64,000 bases of DNA from Phallus indusiatus (lineage: Eukaryota; Basidiomycota; Agaricomycetes; Phallales; Phallaceae). A model generated the notes under the pieces. The model was not told where the DNA came from. It saw only the letters and a program-made list of their open reading frames with translations, and did not search any database. The stretch is from positions 930,001 to 994,000 of the forward strand of contig JAQFWX010000013.1 of NCBI GenBank assembly GCA_027605045.1, read 5' to 3'. Of this stretch, positions 46,362 through 58,260 are shown piece after piece. Each line of letters begins with the position of its first letter. Position 1 is the first letter of the stretch. A program made the position numbers and the translations under genes.

Positions 46362-46982
46362 ATGGCATTCAAAGCTCTAAATCTCGACAACTTTGCTTTG
46401 GACAATGAAGCTGTTCCTTCTACGCTCATCGCAAATGCAGGAACAGACCTGTGGAGAAAGCCTCCGAAAACTGACGTGTCCAACGCACCAGCGGTGTACA
46501 AACACGTTCCAGCGAAACAGTTCAAACGGGCTCGGGTGACCGTAACGGCTAATTGGACTCGTTTATACGATCAAGGAGGGATAGTGTTTATTCTTCCTGG
46601 ATGGCCCGATAGGAAGGTTTGGGTGAAGGCAGGGATAGAGTTTGTTGATGGACAGCCGTGTGTGTCTGTTGTCGGCGGACGGGACGATGCGAGCGATTGG
46701 AGTTTAGTTCCATTGACGGACACAAAGACTGCCACGATCGAATTGGAGAGAGAAGCGGAAGACGTAGCGGGAGGCCACGGGTGTAGTTTGTGGGTTTATA
46801 TACTTGATAAAGGGAAACGAACTGCAATCAGGGAGATGACTTGGGTGTTTAAAGAAAATGAGCTCGTAGGAGACGTTGGTGTCGGGATTTACGCCGCCCG
46901 ACCTACTACGAAACCTGCTGAAGGAGAAGCTCCTGAGGATACTTTGACGGTAATATTCGCCGATTTCGAAGTAGCTACCTAA
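46362..46982 (+). CDS. DUF1349 family protein
   Basis: A single-exon frame of 206 aa. The family has a concanavalin-like beta-sandwich, is found across fungi and bacteria and is often annotated as regulation of enolase protein 1-like. Seen: TDLWRKPP near the N-terminus, VTVTANWTRLYDQGGIVFIL, WVKAGIEFVDGQPCVSVVG, DWSLVPL, REMTWVF and VGVGIYAARPT. No signal peptide, so it is probably cytosolic. The molecular function is unknown. A TATA-like run (attatatatataa) lies about 100 bp upstream. Confidence 0.85.
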   Translation: MAFKALNLDNFALDNEAVPSTLIANAGTDLWRKPPKTDVSNAPAVYKHVPAKQFKRARVTVTANWTRLYDQGGIVFILPGWPDRKVWVKAGIEFVDGQPCVSVVGGRDDASDWSLVPLTDTKTATIELEREAEDVAGGHGCSLWVYILDKGKRTAIREMTWVFKENELVGDVGVGIYAARPTTKPAEGEAPEDTLTVIFADFEVAT

Positions 46983-47780
46983 ATTAATCCTCTAAAATTT
47001 ATGTGTATCATTGTTCCAAGCTATACATATGTATGAATTTTGAATTAAGGATGGATTTTAGTTTTGTTTTAAACATCGCCGTATTGCATGAGTTTTGCCG
47101 AGCGATAGTGATAATGTAGTGGGAATCATGTTTTCTTTATTGACGATTCAACAAATTAAGTGGATACTAAAACGTAAAACTGACGTCGATTTATCGAATG
47201 TGTGCAGGCTTGAGTCACGCAGATACGCATCCTCGCTGTTTCCATGCATGCTCAGTTGACCGATATAGAACAAAAGCTAATATTTCCGCAAATTGATCAC
47301 CATTACTTGAAAAGAACATTTCGCTCTTGTTCGCTCTTTTTTGAGCACAATACTATTGTTTTCGAGACTCACGAGGCCATCTGAGACAGTTTTGTCCTGA
47401 AGACATTATCATTGGCCATACGATCATCGTGAGGCCGCCATCCCTTGAATTTCCAACATACATTTTGTCCAATGTCCATCCTCTCCATTGATACACGTGA
47501 TAACAATAATCTCCCGTGGGAATGAGGACATGCTCCGAACAACAGACACAGCTGTCAGGGCAGTAGGGTTGCGGTGAACGATAAAGGATAGATCTCACTT
47601 TTGCGTCTTAATGCCTTATTGTCACATCTCCTGTTCAGAAATATATATATATTGATCTGCTAATCACTTGCGGCCCAAAGCACGTATCCCATCCTTGTAC
47701 TCACATACGTTTCTTCTGGTCAATCCAAAGCTTCATTATCAATTTTACTTTTTCACCTAAATCATCACCCCAGAACGATC
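46983..47780. other. Intergenic
   Basis: The 3' flank of the DUF1349 gene and promoter side of the next gene. An antisense frame at 47353-47598 has no recognisable content. Nothing else is supported. Confidence 0.45.
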
Positions 47781-48471
47781 ATGTCGATCCTGCCTAAAGC
47801 CACCGACCTACATCCAGACCTCAACAAAGGGCATCAAGGTCCCGCTTTCCCGTACAGATTCTCATTTGACACATCGCTGTTACGTCGACATGCACCTCAC
47901 ATAAACCGTTGGGAGATATTCTGCAGATGGAGTGTTGGATCCCGTAGACCTAGAGCGCTCGAGTGGTGCGACCACGGTAAAGGAAAAGGGGTGACAGCGT
48001 TGTCAACCGATCAGCCCGCACGATGTTGCGGCGATCACACACCTTTCATGGTCTTGACAAGAAAAGTCGACGAACTTACTCGGGTTCTGACACCAGGCAT
48101 GGTCTATACGGGAACGATCGCGGGTCATGGATGGTACTCTGCCCCTCCAGGAACAGAATTCTTAATCAGAATAGTCACGAATCCTGAAGACGTTGAGCTA
48201 TTGAGAGCAGAGGCTGCAGTATATGAACTCTACGAAGCTACATGGACAAACTCGGAGACTTTCAAGTCATTGAAGAATTTGGCGCCCCCTTTGCAATTTC
48301 ATGGCTTTTTCCAAAATGGAACCGGGAGTGCAGCAGTAATTATTCTGAAGGCGAGGGGACAGAATAATAAGAAGTGAGTTGTATTGTTCGACTGTTCAGA
48401 GTTGTGCTGAAATACTTACCTGACTTTACAGACGTCGCGCCGTTAAAGGCAGGAAATTACATTTAAATTAG
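47781..48471 (+). CDS. Orphan protein of unknown function
   Basis: Exons 47781-48373 and 48432-48471 give 210 aa, beginning MSILPKATDLHPDLNK and ending in a basic tail. I do not recognise the family. Visible features: three Cys and several His in the first half (WCDHGKGKG, CCGDH), aromatic GHGWYSAPPGTEF, and a Glu/Ala-rich helix (EDVELLRAEAAVYELYEATW). No signal peptide or membrane segment. The intron is short with GT-AG ends, and its removal extends the frame by 13 residues. It may be lineage-restricted. Confidence 0.5.
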
Positions 48472-48597
48472 ATAATCATATCCATTGCGACCTAATCTCT
48501 GGCTTAACTGAGAAAGTTAGGCTCTCGCTCATTGTATCGTAAATTCCTACTAAGCTCATGTACTTACTAGTAATAACCCCCATCTGTACTTATTGCA

Positions 48598-48604
48598 TAT
48601 AAAG
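48598..48604 (+). promoter_or_regulatory. TATA-like box, possibly of RPS0
   Basis: TATAAAG lies about 300 bp upstream of the inferred 5'UTR intron donor. It is plausible as the core promoter of the ribosomal protein gene, but the distance is long and a second start site may exist. Confidence 0.3.
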
Positions 48605-48903
48605 CCTTGTTTGATCGCGGCAGTAACATCTTATAATGACATCATTAACCGGCACAATGGAGAACAACAGACACCACTTTCAAAAATTTGACGCAATTGA
48701 CCAAAAAAGTCGAAGAATGAAAGAAAGTCCAACAAACAAGAAAAACGTAAAAGGATTACATAATGTTAGTGGTGGGAGGCGCCGACAAGACGGCTCAGGG
48801 CGCTTGAAACTGAAAGCCAAAGGGATTTCATCTATCCTAAAGGAAAAAAAAACACGTCGCTCGACGCCGTTAACGGGTCCGTCTCCCTCACTTTTATAAC
48901 AGG

Positions 48904-49031
48904 GTATGTGTATTCAGTTAGCAAAGGAATGCATCTATCATAAAATCTGGGAGTTTTTGATATTCGCAAGGCGATGGATGCTTCCGGGTTGACATGGATG
49001 GACGTGTGGTAGCTAACTGTACTTTTCACAG
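48904..49031 (+). other. Probable 5'UTR intron of RPS0
   Basis: A strong donor GTATGT at 48904, a branch-like gctaac near 49014 and a cacag acceptor at 49031 lie 17 bp before the RPS0 ATG. Leader introns are common in ribosomal protein genes. I saw no snoRNA boxes in it. The upstream 48636-48899 frame would be within the leader and is probably not a gene. Confidence 0.5.
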
Positions 49032-49048
49032 GCTTCTTTGAAAACAAA

Positions 49049-50045
49049 ATGACGTCGAAACTACCTTCAATTTTGAGCGCGACTGATGCAGAAATTCAAA
49101 TGCTTTTGGCAGCAAAATGTCATATCGGTACCAAGAACTGTGAAAAAGCTATGGAACCCTACGTATGGAAAAGACGGCAAGATGGTACGTTCTTACCCAT
49201 TCGTTTTGCTATTACTTTACAATAACTATATGTTCTTTTGAATCTAGGAATTAACATCATCAACATTGGCAAAACCTGGGAAAAGCTTGTTTTCGCCGCA
49301 CGTGTAATCGCAGCTGTCGAAAACCCCGCCGACGTCTGTGTCATCTCTGCCCGTCAGTACGGCCACCGTGCTGTCTTAAAATTCGCAGCCAGCACAGGTG
49401 CAACCGCCATCGCTGGTCGTTTCACCCCCGGTAGTTTCACCAACTACATCACCCGCTCATTCAAAGAGCCCCGTCTTATCATTGTCACCGACCCTCGTAT
49501 CGACCACCAAGCTATCAGAGAGGCGTCTTACGTCAACATTCCCGTTATCGCTTTGTGCGATACCGACTCTCCTCTCCAATTTGTCGATGTCGCTATCCCG
49601 GCAAACAACAAGGGAGCTCACTCAATCGGTCTTCTTTGGTGGATGCTTTGCCGTGAAATTCTCCGTTTACGAGGTACCGTACCCAGAACGCCGGACGGCT
49701 GGAATGTCATGGTGGACATGTTCTTCTACCGCGATCCCAATGAAGAGAGGAAGGAAGAAGAAGCCGTCAAAGCTCCTGCTGCTGAAGAGCAGACACCAGC
49801 TGGTGTTAGTGAATGGGAACACAGCGCTCCTACTGCTGCAGGCGGAGTTGACCCTAGTTTGGCTACTGGTAAGTAAAAGATATATATATACATAACCGTC
49901 TCGAAGTTAATCACTGATCTCGCTTTCTTTTTCAGGTCTTGACTGGGATGCTGACCCATCAGGAGCTGGTGTTACGGACTGGGCCGCTGAACCGACCGAT
50001 CCTTCTGCCAACTGGGCTGCAGCACAATCAAGTGGATGGGAGTAA
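49049..50045 (+). CDS. RPS0: 40S ribosomal protein S0 (uS2)
   Basis: Exons 49049-49184, 49248-49868 and 49936-50045 give 288 aa. A component of the small ribosomal subunit, RPSA/laminin-receptor family, needed for late 40S maturation. Seen: [82 protein letters not shown] and [20 protein letters not shown]. These are the standard uS2 signatures. The acidic C-terminal tail has the WDxD/DWAAE repeats common in eukaryotic members. All introns are short and GT-AG. Confidence 0.97.
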
Positions 50046-50423
50046 ACAGCGAGATACCTTTTGACTTAATTTTTCAGTCTAGGTCAATGTCTCTTGTTCC
50101 CCCCTGATTCCTATGGGCTGGATGGCTTTTACTGAGCATGATATATACTGAGCATGATTTACTTTCTATCCGTATTTACATTCCTATGTCCAAAATCTCA
50201 TGTAGCAGACATTCAGAAATAAATGCTACGCAACATTAACTCAATGAGCTTCTGACCTGTAACAACAGAATAATCGGTAACAACAATGACATAGACGGCA
50301 GTATGTCCGTCCGTCTAGCCAGATGAGGGCAATATACTATTAGGCAGACAATATTACAGACAATCAGCATACATGAAGTGAAAATCTAACTCAAAATAAT
50401 TAAAAAAGGGGGGATTTGGACAT
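50046..50423. other. Gap between convergent RPS0 and API5-like genes
   Basis: The 3' flanks of two convergent genes. A short atatatactgagcatgat phrase occurs near 50140 beside a similar actgagcatgat. No gene is seen. Confidence 0.45.
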
Positions 50424-52692
50424 TTACTTCCGCCGCTTTTTCCTCGCTGAATTCTCAGATTGAGCAAGCCTATCAATCAAAGCGGGATTTGATGGGATTG
50501 GCGGTACAACCACAGGACTAGCGGCCTTCCCGCTACCAAGGCGCGCATTAGCAGCAGCAGCGCCTTTTATACTAATTCCCAAAGAGCTCGGTTGCGATAT
50601 AGTGACGTGCTCCATCTGCTTCGTTATCCCCGAACTCGCAACTCGATCCAGGAATTTAACTTCGCCTTGCAATCGGCTAAGTAGACTGTTGCCGTTGTTG
50701 GTATGTTCGGACTTGGTGGATGATGTTATTATCGTGGATTTCTGAGTTGTTGTCGATAAAGTAGAGCTTCCGATGTCTGATTTTCGACGAGGAGGTTGGG
50801 GGGAGGAATGGGGAGGTCGTCGTGCTTGAACAGCGTTATGACTCTGGTTCTGACTCTCTAAGCTCAGCTTGCGCTTCTGCCCGATCACAGACGTAGGTCT
50901 TGGTGTTAATGATGGTTTGGTAGTGCTCTTTTCACTTTCAGTACGGATTTCCTGTGAATGGAGTTAGATAAATAGAACGGAGACGATCAACTGTTGTTTA
51001 TAAATCACCTTTACTAGGCTTTTCAACGTCTGAACAGTATCGGCTGGAACAGACTCCGATTCAGCCTCCAGTGCATCCATCCCTACTATTATTGTAATGA
51101 GATTGGTAGGAGGTGTCCAATGCTGCTCCTTTTGTCGCTGTTTTTATATATGGGTTAAGCCCTCCCGGAACAACTTACAACCTTTTATACTCCAACTGAC
51201 CTGTCGACAAGCCCTCAACAAAGATATAAACGTATTCCAGTGTTCTTCGTCATCTTTTCTAGAATTCAGTAAACGCTATTTATAATGGGAAAAGAAAGAA
51301 AGTAAATAGCCGATTTCATATGGGTGTGGTTACCATACCTCAAGCAAATGTGGCGATGCATCCACGACCATATTCCGCAAATTCAGCAAATCTTGCGCAG
51401 ATTCATTATTCTTTTCCTTCACCCTCTGTTCCTCACAAATGTCCAATATACTCGATAACCGATGAATAATATCCGCTTGACTTTCCGCGTCCAGCTTCTG
51501 GAGAGCCATTTTGCCGATTAGACTGAGACTGTAGAAACGTAGCAATGGTGCGGGGTTGGCGATCCTTTTAATGATTGAAACGAAGTCGAGAAGGGATAGA
51601 TAAGGTTTGACGGGGTCTAAAGATAATAGCCCTGGCTGTGCCTTTAGCTTGGTATATATTGCCTGAGTCTTGTCGAGAAGTACGCGCAATAGCCCATCGC
51701 CACGTTCAGATTGCGAAGTAAAAGACCGGACGGGAATGAGCAATTCTTTAACAATCAGTTCTGTCTCTTCGAAATCTGCATCCGGTATAGTCTGAAGTAA
51801 ACAAGAGATGGTATCTCAGCACCGGCTTCGCTTGCTAATGACGGTAGCAGAACAACATACTTTCAACAATCCTTCCCTGTAAACTCTCTCAGCCGGGCTA
51901 TCATCAACTGCATTGAAATGTTTGAGAATACGGTCCATTGCTCTGTTTGCGATGAAGAGCAAAACAAGTTTTCGTAGTCTCGCCCTGTCCATCTGCTCTT
52001 CGCTTGATTGATCGGGATCTACTATGCAGTTGTCGCATAATACCCCAAGAGCTGCCACAGGATCCAAATCTATATGTTTCAGTAAAGCTTCTTCGATTTC
52101 CAGAAGTTCTTTGGGTTCGTCTAGATGGGCGGAGCTTAGCAGACTGGGATAACCAAAACGAGATAATTCATACCGCTTTGCAATAATTGTACTAGCACAT
52201 CGGTATTTCGTTTTGTCCATTTTCTGGATTCGACGGACAAAGATACGATTGCCTTGTAACCTTCTACCCGAACCTGTCAAAATGAGTCAGTCAAGAAGGA
52301 GCAAAACGCCACAATGAAAAAAAAAAAAACAAGTCTACTTGCCTGCGAGTCCGTATCCTCACATATATCATACACACTGTGTATAACTTGTTCCTCAAGG
52401 TCGGGAAAGTCTTTGAAATATTGACTAAAATGTTGCGCCGCGAAAATTTTCAAAGCACTGGACGAGGTATGTACGAGCCCTATCAAGCGCAATAGAGCTC
52501 CACGTTTCTATAATTGCAATACAAAAGTTTATCAGTGTCGGTAGCATTCCAACCATATGACATAGAAAACAGAAAAGGATGAGAATTTGGAGAACATCAA
52601 CTTACTATCTCTGGTGGTGCATTGCGTTGTCCAGCCTTCTGCAGCAAGCTACGTGTCTCTGTAATTTGTCTGCTTTCTAGCTCTTTGTTCAT
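50424..52692 (-). CDS. API5-like (apoptosis inhibitor 5) family protein
   Basis: Exons 52692-52606, 52507-52343, 52273-52174, 52120-51861, 51791-51339, 51275-51201, 51137-51009 and 50951-50424 give 598 aa. The N-terminal alpha-helical repeats match API5: AQHFSQYFKDFPDLEEQVIH, SVYDICEDTDSQVRVEGYKA, KWTKRNTDVLVQLLQSDEP and LDPVAALGVLCDN. Members are nuclear and linked to survival or mRNA export. The C-terminus is Ser/Gln-rich and ends in a basic SARKKRRK, a probable nuclear signal. The second intron has a GC donor (CAG|GCAAGT at 52342). An alternative GT four bases on gives an open but non-homologous frame. Confidence 0.85.
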
Positions 52693-53182
52693 AAACCCCA
52701 AGAAAGAAGAAGAGAAAGTTTCCACGTGGATAAAGATGACTATGGCGAGTAGAGTGAGACAATTGCTCGAGTGGGCTTGAGAAGTCAATTGATGTTTCGG
52801 CACCCGCGTGTCTTATGGTTAAGCGCCCGCTCGCTTTTTATCGATAGACGAATATGGATGAATCACAGTTGACAAGGGTCAACATCTCAAGTCAACGTCT
52901 CAAGTTCAACAATTTACGTTTAACAGTCAAAAACACCTACTTCAGCGAGAAATTTGGGGATTCTTCCTCAATGTTCTTTCTGACCAATATAAATGGAAAT
53001 CGATACTAGGTTTCACGTTCCGAGTAGTCATATGTAATTTCGGCAGAAATACTCGTATACCACGAGAGAATGTGTATAAATATATTCAAACACTAACGGG
53101 AGCGGCATTATACAGACGAACAATAATTATGAGTACACTGTAGGGGCGGGTGATACCCACAGATTCTACGTGCAAGAGAACA
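52693..53182. other. Intergenic
   Basis: The API5-like gene promoter side and the 3' flank of the NmrA-like gene. A repeated agtcaac/aagtcaacgtctcaag phrase occurs at about 52868-52915. No gene is seen. Confidence 0.4.
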
Positions 53183-54336
53183 TCAGTCTAAACTTCCGAA
53201 AACGAGATCTGGAAGTTCCTTGTAAAAAGACACTGCGAATTCCTCAATAGAGAGAGGCTTGAAGTCGGGATACAGTTCTCTTGCATTGAGTGCACCGTGC
53301 TCTTGAGCTTTGGCAATCGTATTTTCACCACGGACAAACATGGAGTAAAAAAATTCGGGCAGGAGTCGAGTTACGAATGTAAGATGGGTGCGTTCTTTGG
53401 CGTAGGCTTCTCTAGCGAGTTGGATTTGATGTTCTAGTTCTTCCTTGCTTAGCTGAAGAAAATATAAGGTTAGAATCAGGTATGCAGCGCAATGTGAGCG
53501 CGTAAAACTGACGAATGTTATAGTAGATTTCAAATCCTCGCCTGACACTTTATTAGCAACATCGTACACTTCATTTAATGTGACCTCATCGCCGTAGCAG
53601 AACACGGTCTGATTGAGCGTACGAGGATCAGCAATAATGCGGGCGACGAAACGACCGATATCAACACGGGCTGTAAAAGCCGCTTTGACGTCGCCTGTTC
53701 CACCCGCGATGCGGGATCGTTGAGTGAGAAAGCTTCCTGCAGGTGCGCTGCTTGGGTGCGGGAGGACGAGGTCCATCCACCAGCCCACTTCGATGAAGGT
53801 ATAGGGAAGATTGAGGGACTTTATATACGCATTGATTTTATTTTTCTGAGTAAAAACAAAAAATTAAAAAAGGGGAGAGATATCATTAAGAGGTTCAAAC
53901 CCACTTCACTCTGAAGTCCAATGTCTTCCGAAACTAGGAGACCAAAATTGGAGGGCACGACGCGCTTAACAGTCCCAACGTTCCTTGCCGCCTCAAATAT
54001 CTTCTTTTGGGTATCTATTACGAACCCGGACACGGCGCATATTAATATTTCAGCATGAGAATCTTTGAGGATGTCTTCGAGTTCGGTAACGGAATTGGTT
54101 GCGATATCGCCCAAATGAACTGAGGCGCCGTTGGACTTGAGGGTTGTTATGCGGGGTTTTGACTGGGAAGTGGGTCGGCAGAGAATATGCACGTTCTATA
54201 GGATTCGTGAGTAAGGGGGTTTTCAGGTAAATAGGCTAGAGTTTACAAATTGGCTGGATTCCAGGAGGGCGGTTGTGAGCGGGTAACCAGTGTTTCCGCC
54301 TGCTCCAACGACAAGAACGTTCAATTTAGAAACCAT
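53183..54336 (-). CDS. NmrA-like NAD(P)-binding reductase
   Basis: Exons 54336-54247, 54195-53905, 53845-53513 and 53452-53183 give 327 aa, typical for the NmrA/isoflavone-reductase-like atypical SDR group. The N-terminal Rossmann motif is VLVVGAGGNTG. It is followed by ILCRPTSQ, the position that usually selects NADP(H), and KRVVPSNFG, a family signature. YTFIEVGWWMDLVLP is also seen. It lacks the YxxxK active site of classical SDRs, as usual in this group. The substrate is unknown. The 5' leader contains a 240-bp array of 20-bp repeats that ends 4 bp before the ATG. Confidence 0.85.
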
Positions 54337-54340
54337 CTCT

Positions 54341-54580
54341 GAACTCTAAGAAATCTTTCTGAACTCTAAGAAATCTTTCTGAACTCTAAGAAATCTTTCT
54401 GAACTCTAAGAAATCTTTCTGAACTCTAAGAAATCTTTCTGAACTCTAAGAAATCTTTCTGAACTCTAAGAAATCTTTCTGAACTCTAAGAAATCTTTCT
54501 GAACTCTAAGAAATCTTTCTGAACTCTAAGAAATCTTTCTGAACTCTAAGAAATCTTTCTGAACTCTAAGAAATCTTTCT
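54341..54580. repeat. Minisatellite, twelve perfect copies of a 20-bp unit
   Basis: The unit gaactctaagaaatctttct is repeated twelve times without a mismatch, exactly 240 bp. It contains the internal inverted sequence agaaa-t-tttct. It lies in the presumed 5'UTR or core promoter of the NmrA-like gene, 4 bp upstream of its ATG. Perfect copies indicate recent expansion, so copy number probably varies between strains and assemblies. Confidence 0.97.
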
Positions 54581-55310
54581 GAGGGATTGTGTACTTGCTG
54601 ATTGTCAGAATCCCGTCCAATGTGTCTTATATACTCTCAACGTGTTCCATGATGACTAAAATTTTGACTTTGAGACTCAGAGTCCATCCTGTGTCGACCA
54701 AATGAGTCCTGTCATTTTTGTCATGGAATATCTGTAGCGATGCAATAGTAAGTCGAGGATTAATCATATTAATCGATTACCAGCTGCAAGGAACAAAAGA
54801 CGAAGCATTACCAAGACTTTGAGGGCATCGTTGAACGCGCGTCGTGACTCTGCCGCCGCCGGCGAGAGCCGATGGCAGAAACGTCATCCCAACTCTCAAG
54901 TGAAAGGATAAATGGCCATTCGTACTGTTGCAGCGTGCGTAATAAGGCTAATAATGATTGGACTAATAGAATAAACAGACACAGATGCAATCAAAACTGT
55001 CGTAATTAGGAGATCTCAACTTCATCAATGTATGTAAATTGAGACTCTTCGCATCGAATGAGAGCCAATCCTGTAGTACAAGCACGTACAATGTGATGAC
55101 AAGAGTCAGATCGTAAGGGACATTTTATATTGATCCATTTAAGCCGCTCTTCTGGAGAACACGCGTTCCATGCGACTTAAATCATTTATTGAAGGTCAAC
55201 AAATATATTCAAGTTAGCAGCGGGCCATGACATTGGGACAAAATTACATTGTATGGATCGTTAGAACGTTGGGATTTAGCTGAGTTGTTTCTTATTATAG
55301 TTCAAGCCTG
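54581..55310. other. Intergenic before the first dynamin-like gene
   Basis: The promoter side of the NmrA-like gene and the 3' flank of dynamin-like gene 1. The last 150 bp (around tcaacaaatatattcaagtt) resembles the 3' flank of dynamin-like gene 2 near 58820-58850, so the duplication extends past the stop codon. Confidence 0.45.
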
Positions 55311-58260
55311 TTACACGTCCATCAGCTCTCCTTGAGCGGCCTTCAGCCTCTTTAGCCGGCTCCTAAGTTCTTCTCGACGTTCGGATATTTGTGGTGGTTC
55401 CGCCAAAAATTTAGCGCAGTTGGTTTTGGCGTTAGGGTCCGATAGCCCCAATCCCTTATACAGAACCTCTTGCAAGGACCTTTTATCTACCCGGACTAAT
55501 TCGTGGTCAATCGCTAAAGGAATGTTATCCACAAATCGTCTATGTGCAACTATCGAGCATATTATGAGAGGCGTCAGGTAATTTAAGAGGGAAAACAGAC
55601 CTTGAAAGTAGGCTTCGACAGTTGCCATAACCGTCAACTCAGACGAGTCTTCACTCCTCATACTATAGCGTTGACGCTCCCTCTGATATTTCTGTAAGCA
55701 TTCTTGCTTGTGCTTCAAGAACGTAGAATCGTCCAGAGTGAATGCACGGGACTCCAATCTTAACATCCATTCAAGTTGTTTCTTCGCATTCTCTTTCCTG
55801 GTTTGCATGTAACCATTAACGAGGTTCCTATAGGTGATCAGTACTGACTCAAGTGGCGAATAAAAAAGAATTACCCCACGGTGCGACAAAGTGCTCCGGC
55901 GGTGTACTGTCCAAAATGACAATGCACAAGCTGTGCTTGGTGTTCCAGAACTATTTCAAGTGTCTCGTTTACAAGGGCGAATGCGGGCTGCTTCCATTTA
56001 TCCGTATAAATTGTAATCAATTCTTGTACTACCTGGAAAGGGTAAAAACCGGGCAACTCTCTCGTAATTGCTCTAAAAACGAACCGCAATCAATACTGTA
56101 TTCGACATGAAGCGTCAAAAAATATAGTACCCAGCTATCATATTCGAAATGTCATCAATATTCAAGGTTTTGACTGAGGTCTCAATAATTTGAGGCTCCT
56201 CCCAGCGGTCTGCAAGTTGCGAGATGGGGGTATGTGCTTGAGAGACAAGACCCAGATTATTGATGCAATGGTAATCCCGCATCGGCGACATACATCGTGG
56301 AGATGCTGGGGGGAGCCTATACGAATAAGTGATGTCAACGTACTGAAAAATGAAATCAAGAATATCTACACACGACGCATAGTGGACGGCTGGTTCAAAC
56401 TTCGGGGCCGTTGCATTTATCGCTGTCTTAAACTTCTTCTGTACCATGCGTATGCCTTCAAACTGATTGCCAGAAAACTCCTTTAAATGAGTTCCTTCGG
56501 AGTGATAATGCACGGCATCGCAAAATTCGTTCACAAGATGCATAAGTTCAAGGACGGGGTCCGAGGGTGGTGCCATGGAGGGCAGGGCGTCCATCTCCTC
56601 TTTAGTTTTTTGAGTCATCATTTGTACTTCCTGAATTATCTCGGGGATCCTTTTATTGTTGGAACTGACATCAAGCAAATATGAACATCGTTAACATACC
56701 TTTTAGATATGACGCTCATAAGAAGCTCGTTCAATTTAGCGGTGATCGCCTTTGTACCTAATCGCTTTTGACACCCTTGGTCAAGAAAATTCCAGGGTTC
56801 TTGTCTGAAGAATTTGTCGCAGTATCGACGAGCATCTTCGAAAGAATAATTATTCTCCAGTTCCGCCGAACTGAGCTGCTTAACACAAAACCACCCATTC
56901 TGAAGGGGTGAGCTTTCATTGCGGATCAATTTAAGCCAGCGCGCGTGTTCTCCTTCGGGTATTCGATCCGGTTTTGTCAAAACACCTGAATCAAATCATC
57001 TAAATGGATATGTGCAGCGGATACAAGTCATGTAACATACCAATAGTTCTAGTGCCCTCAGGATCATACTTCTTTGCAAGTCGATATGCGCCCTGCGTTT
57101 CGAAGTCCACTTACAAAACCGTGAACATGAGCTAAATATGTGATTGGAGGATTGATACAAAAGTATACCTTCGCAAGCTACAGTCAAAAGAATTATGCAA
57201 CTGGGTTTGCGAATATATCTTGAGACCAGCTCCTTCACTTCTTCAACGTCTTCGTCTCTTCCTCCATCAGTCACACTAGCGATAAGACCTGCCCTTTAAT
57301 TAGAAATAATCAGGGAATCATAAAGAGAGGCTGTTTTCTTACCCGGAAGATCGTAAAATGAGAGATCGGTGAGGTCGGGACCTTTGATCTCGAGACAAAC
57401 GGTATTACTCGAAAAATTGAGAGAATTGGGTTCGAGTTTATGATAATTATCATCAAGAAAAAGTTTGGAATCTAGCGACGGATTAAGAACCGCTAGCTGG
57501 GCCCGACGGAGACGTTCCTCCATGTCCTTCGGGTTTTTTATTACCGGACCAAACTCGATATTTCTCACTTCGTCCAAAGTGCGGTTGAATTCATCAGTTA
57601 GTAGCCGCAGAGACACTGTACATTGCCATGGTTCAGATTCGCTTGTCCTGGCAAGCCGGCATTCTATGGGACAACTGTGGTATCTGTAGTCAGCACCCCG
57701 ACGAGGTGACGTGTTTGAAGACATAAGTAGACACACCGAGTGCATGTGCCACCAGCTCGAGGCAAAGTGATACCAGAGATTGACTCTATAAAAGACGACT
57801 TTCCAGCGCCTTGAGACCCGATTACAATAAGAGAAGGGAGGTCTATATCGCGCTGAATGCTTCAAGGCCGAATTGCAAGTTTTAAGTTCAGTGAATAAGG
57901 TAAGAGAAACAACTGCAAATAGACAGACCCTAAAGTGTGCAATCGATTGACAGCGTCCAGCTTTTTCCTACGGAGGCCGGATAGCACAGGATCTGACAAT
58001 CCGACTGAACTAGTTGGTTTAGTATCATCAGTCGGGGATTTCGGATTTTCCAAAGGGAAAAGGCCAGGAGGCTCTGAATGAACGGAAGGGGTTCGCTGCT
58101 GGGATGGATCAGATGATGGAGAAAATTCTATGACGTCTACTTCAGAGTCACACAAACTGGCTGCGCGAGAGGGTTCAGCTGTGTGTATACTAGACATGGG
58201 TGTTGTAAGGTTACTCTCTTGATGCGTTAGGGAGGAGATCGAACGCGAATGTAAAGCCAC
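55311..58260 (-). CDS. Dynamin-like GTPase 1
   Basis: A multi-exon dynamin-superfamily GTPase of about 800 residues. After a Ser/Pro-rich leader, the G domain shows LGIQRDIDLPSLIVIGSQ, then G1 (GSQGAGKSS), the switch GGTCTR, DLPG (G3) and LTKPD (G4). The middle/stalk region and a C-terminal GED-like part follow (RRFVDNIPLAIDHELVRV to AAQGELMDV). Such proteins hydrolyse GTP to remodel membranes. This type is common and expanded in Agaricomycetes. No PH domain or membrane anchor is seen. The start may be the ATG at 58197 or 58260. Around 56200-56400 the sequence differs from copy 2, and the exon structure there is uncertain. Confidence 0.8.

Noticed and set aside
48636..48899. An 87-codon basic frame upstream of RPS0
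   Set aside because: It lies in the likely RPS0 leader just before a strong 5'UTR intron donor. It is Lys/Arg-rich low complexity.
51816..52280. An open antisense-of-window frame (GRRLQGNRIFVRR...) covering two API5-like exons
   Set aside because: It would use a GT donor four bases after the GC donor, but it replaces the conserved API5 sequence VRVEGYKAIV and KWTKRNTDVLVQLLQS with non-homologous sequence. I preferred the GC-AG model.
53890..53905. A tRNA B-box-like ggttcaaaccc
   Set aside because: It lies within an intron of the NmrA-like gene, with no A box or cloverleaf around it. No tRNA was found anywhere in the window.
54341..54580. Heat-shock elements in the 20-bp repeats
   Set aside because: GAA and TTC blocks occur, but their spacing (4 nt then 1 nt) does not match the nGAAnnTTCn consensus.
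54341..54580. A CRISPR-like array
   Set aside because: The copies are directly contiguous with no spacers, and the organism is a eukaryote. It is a minisatellite.
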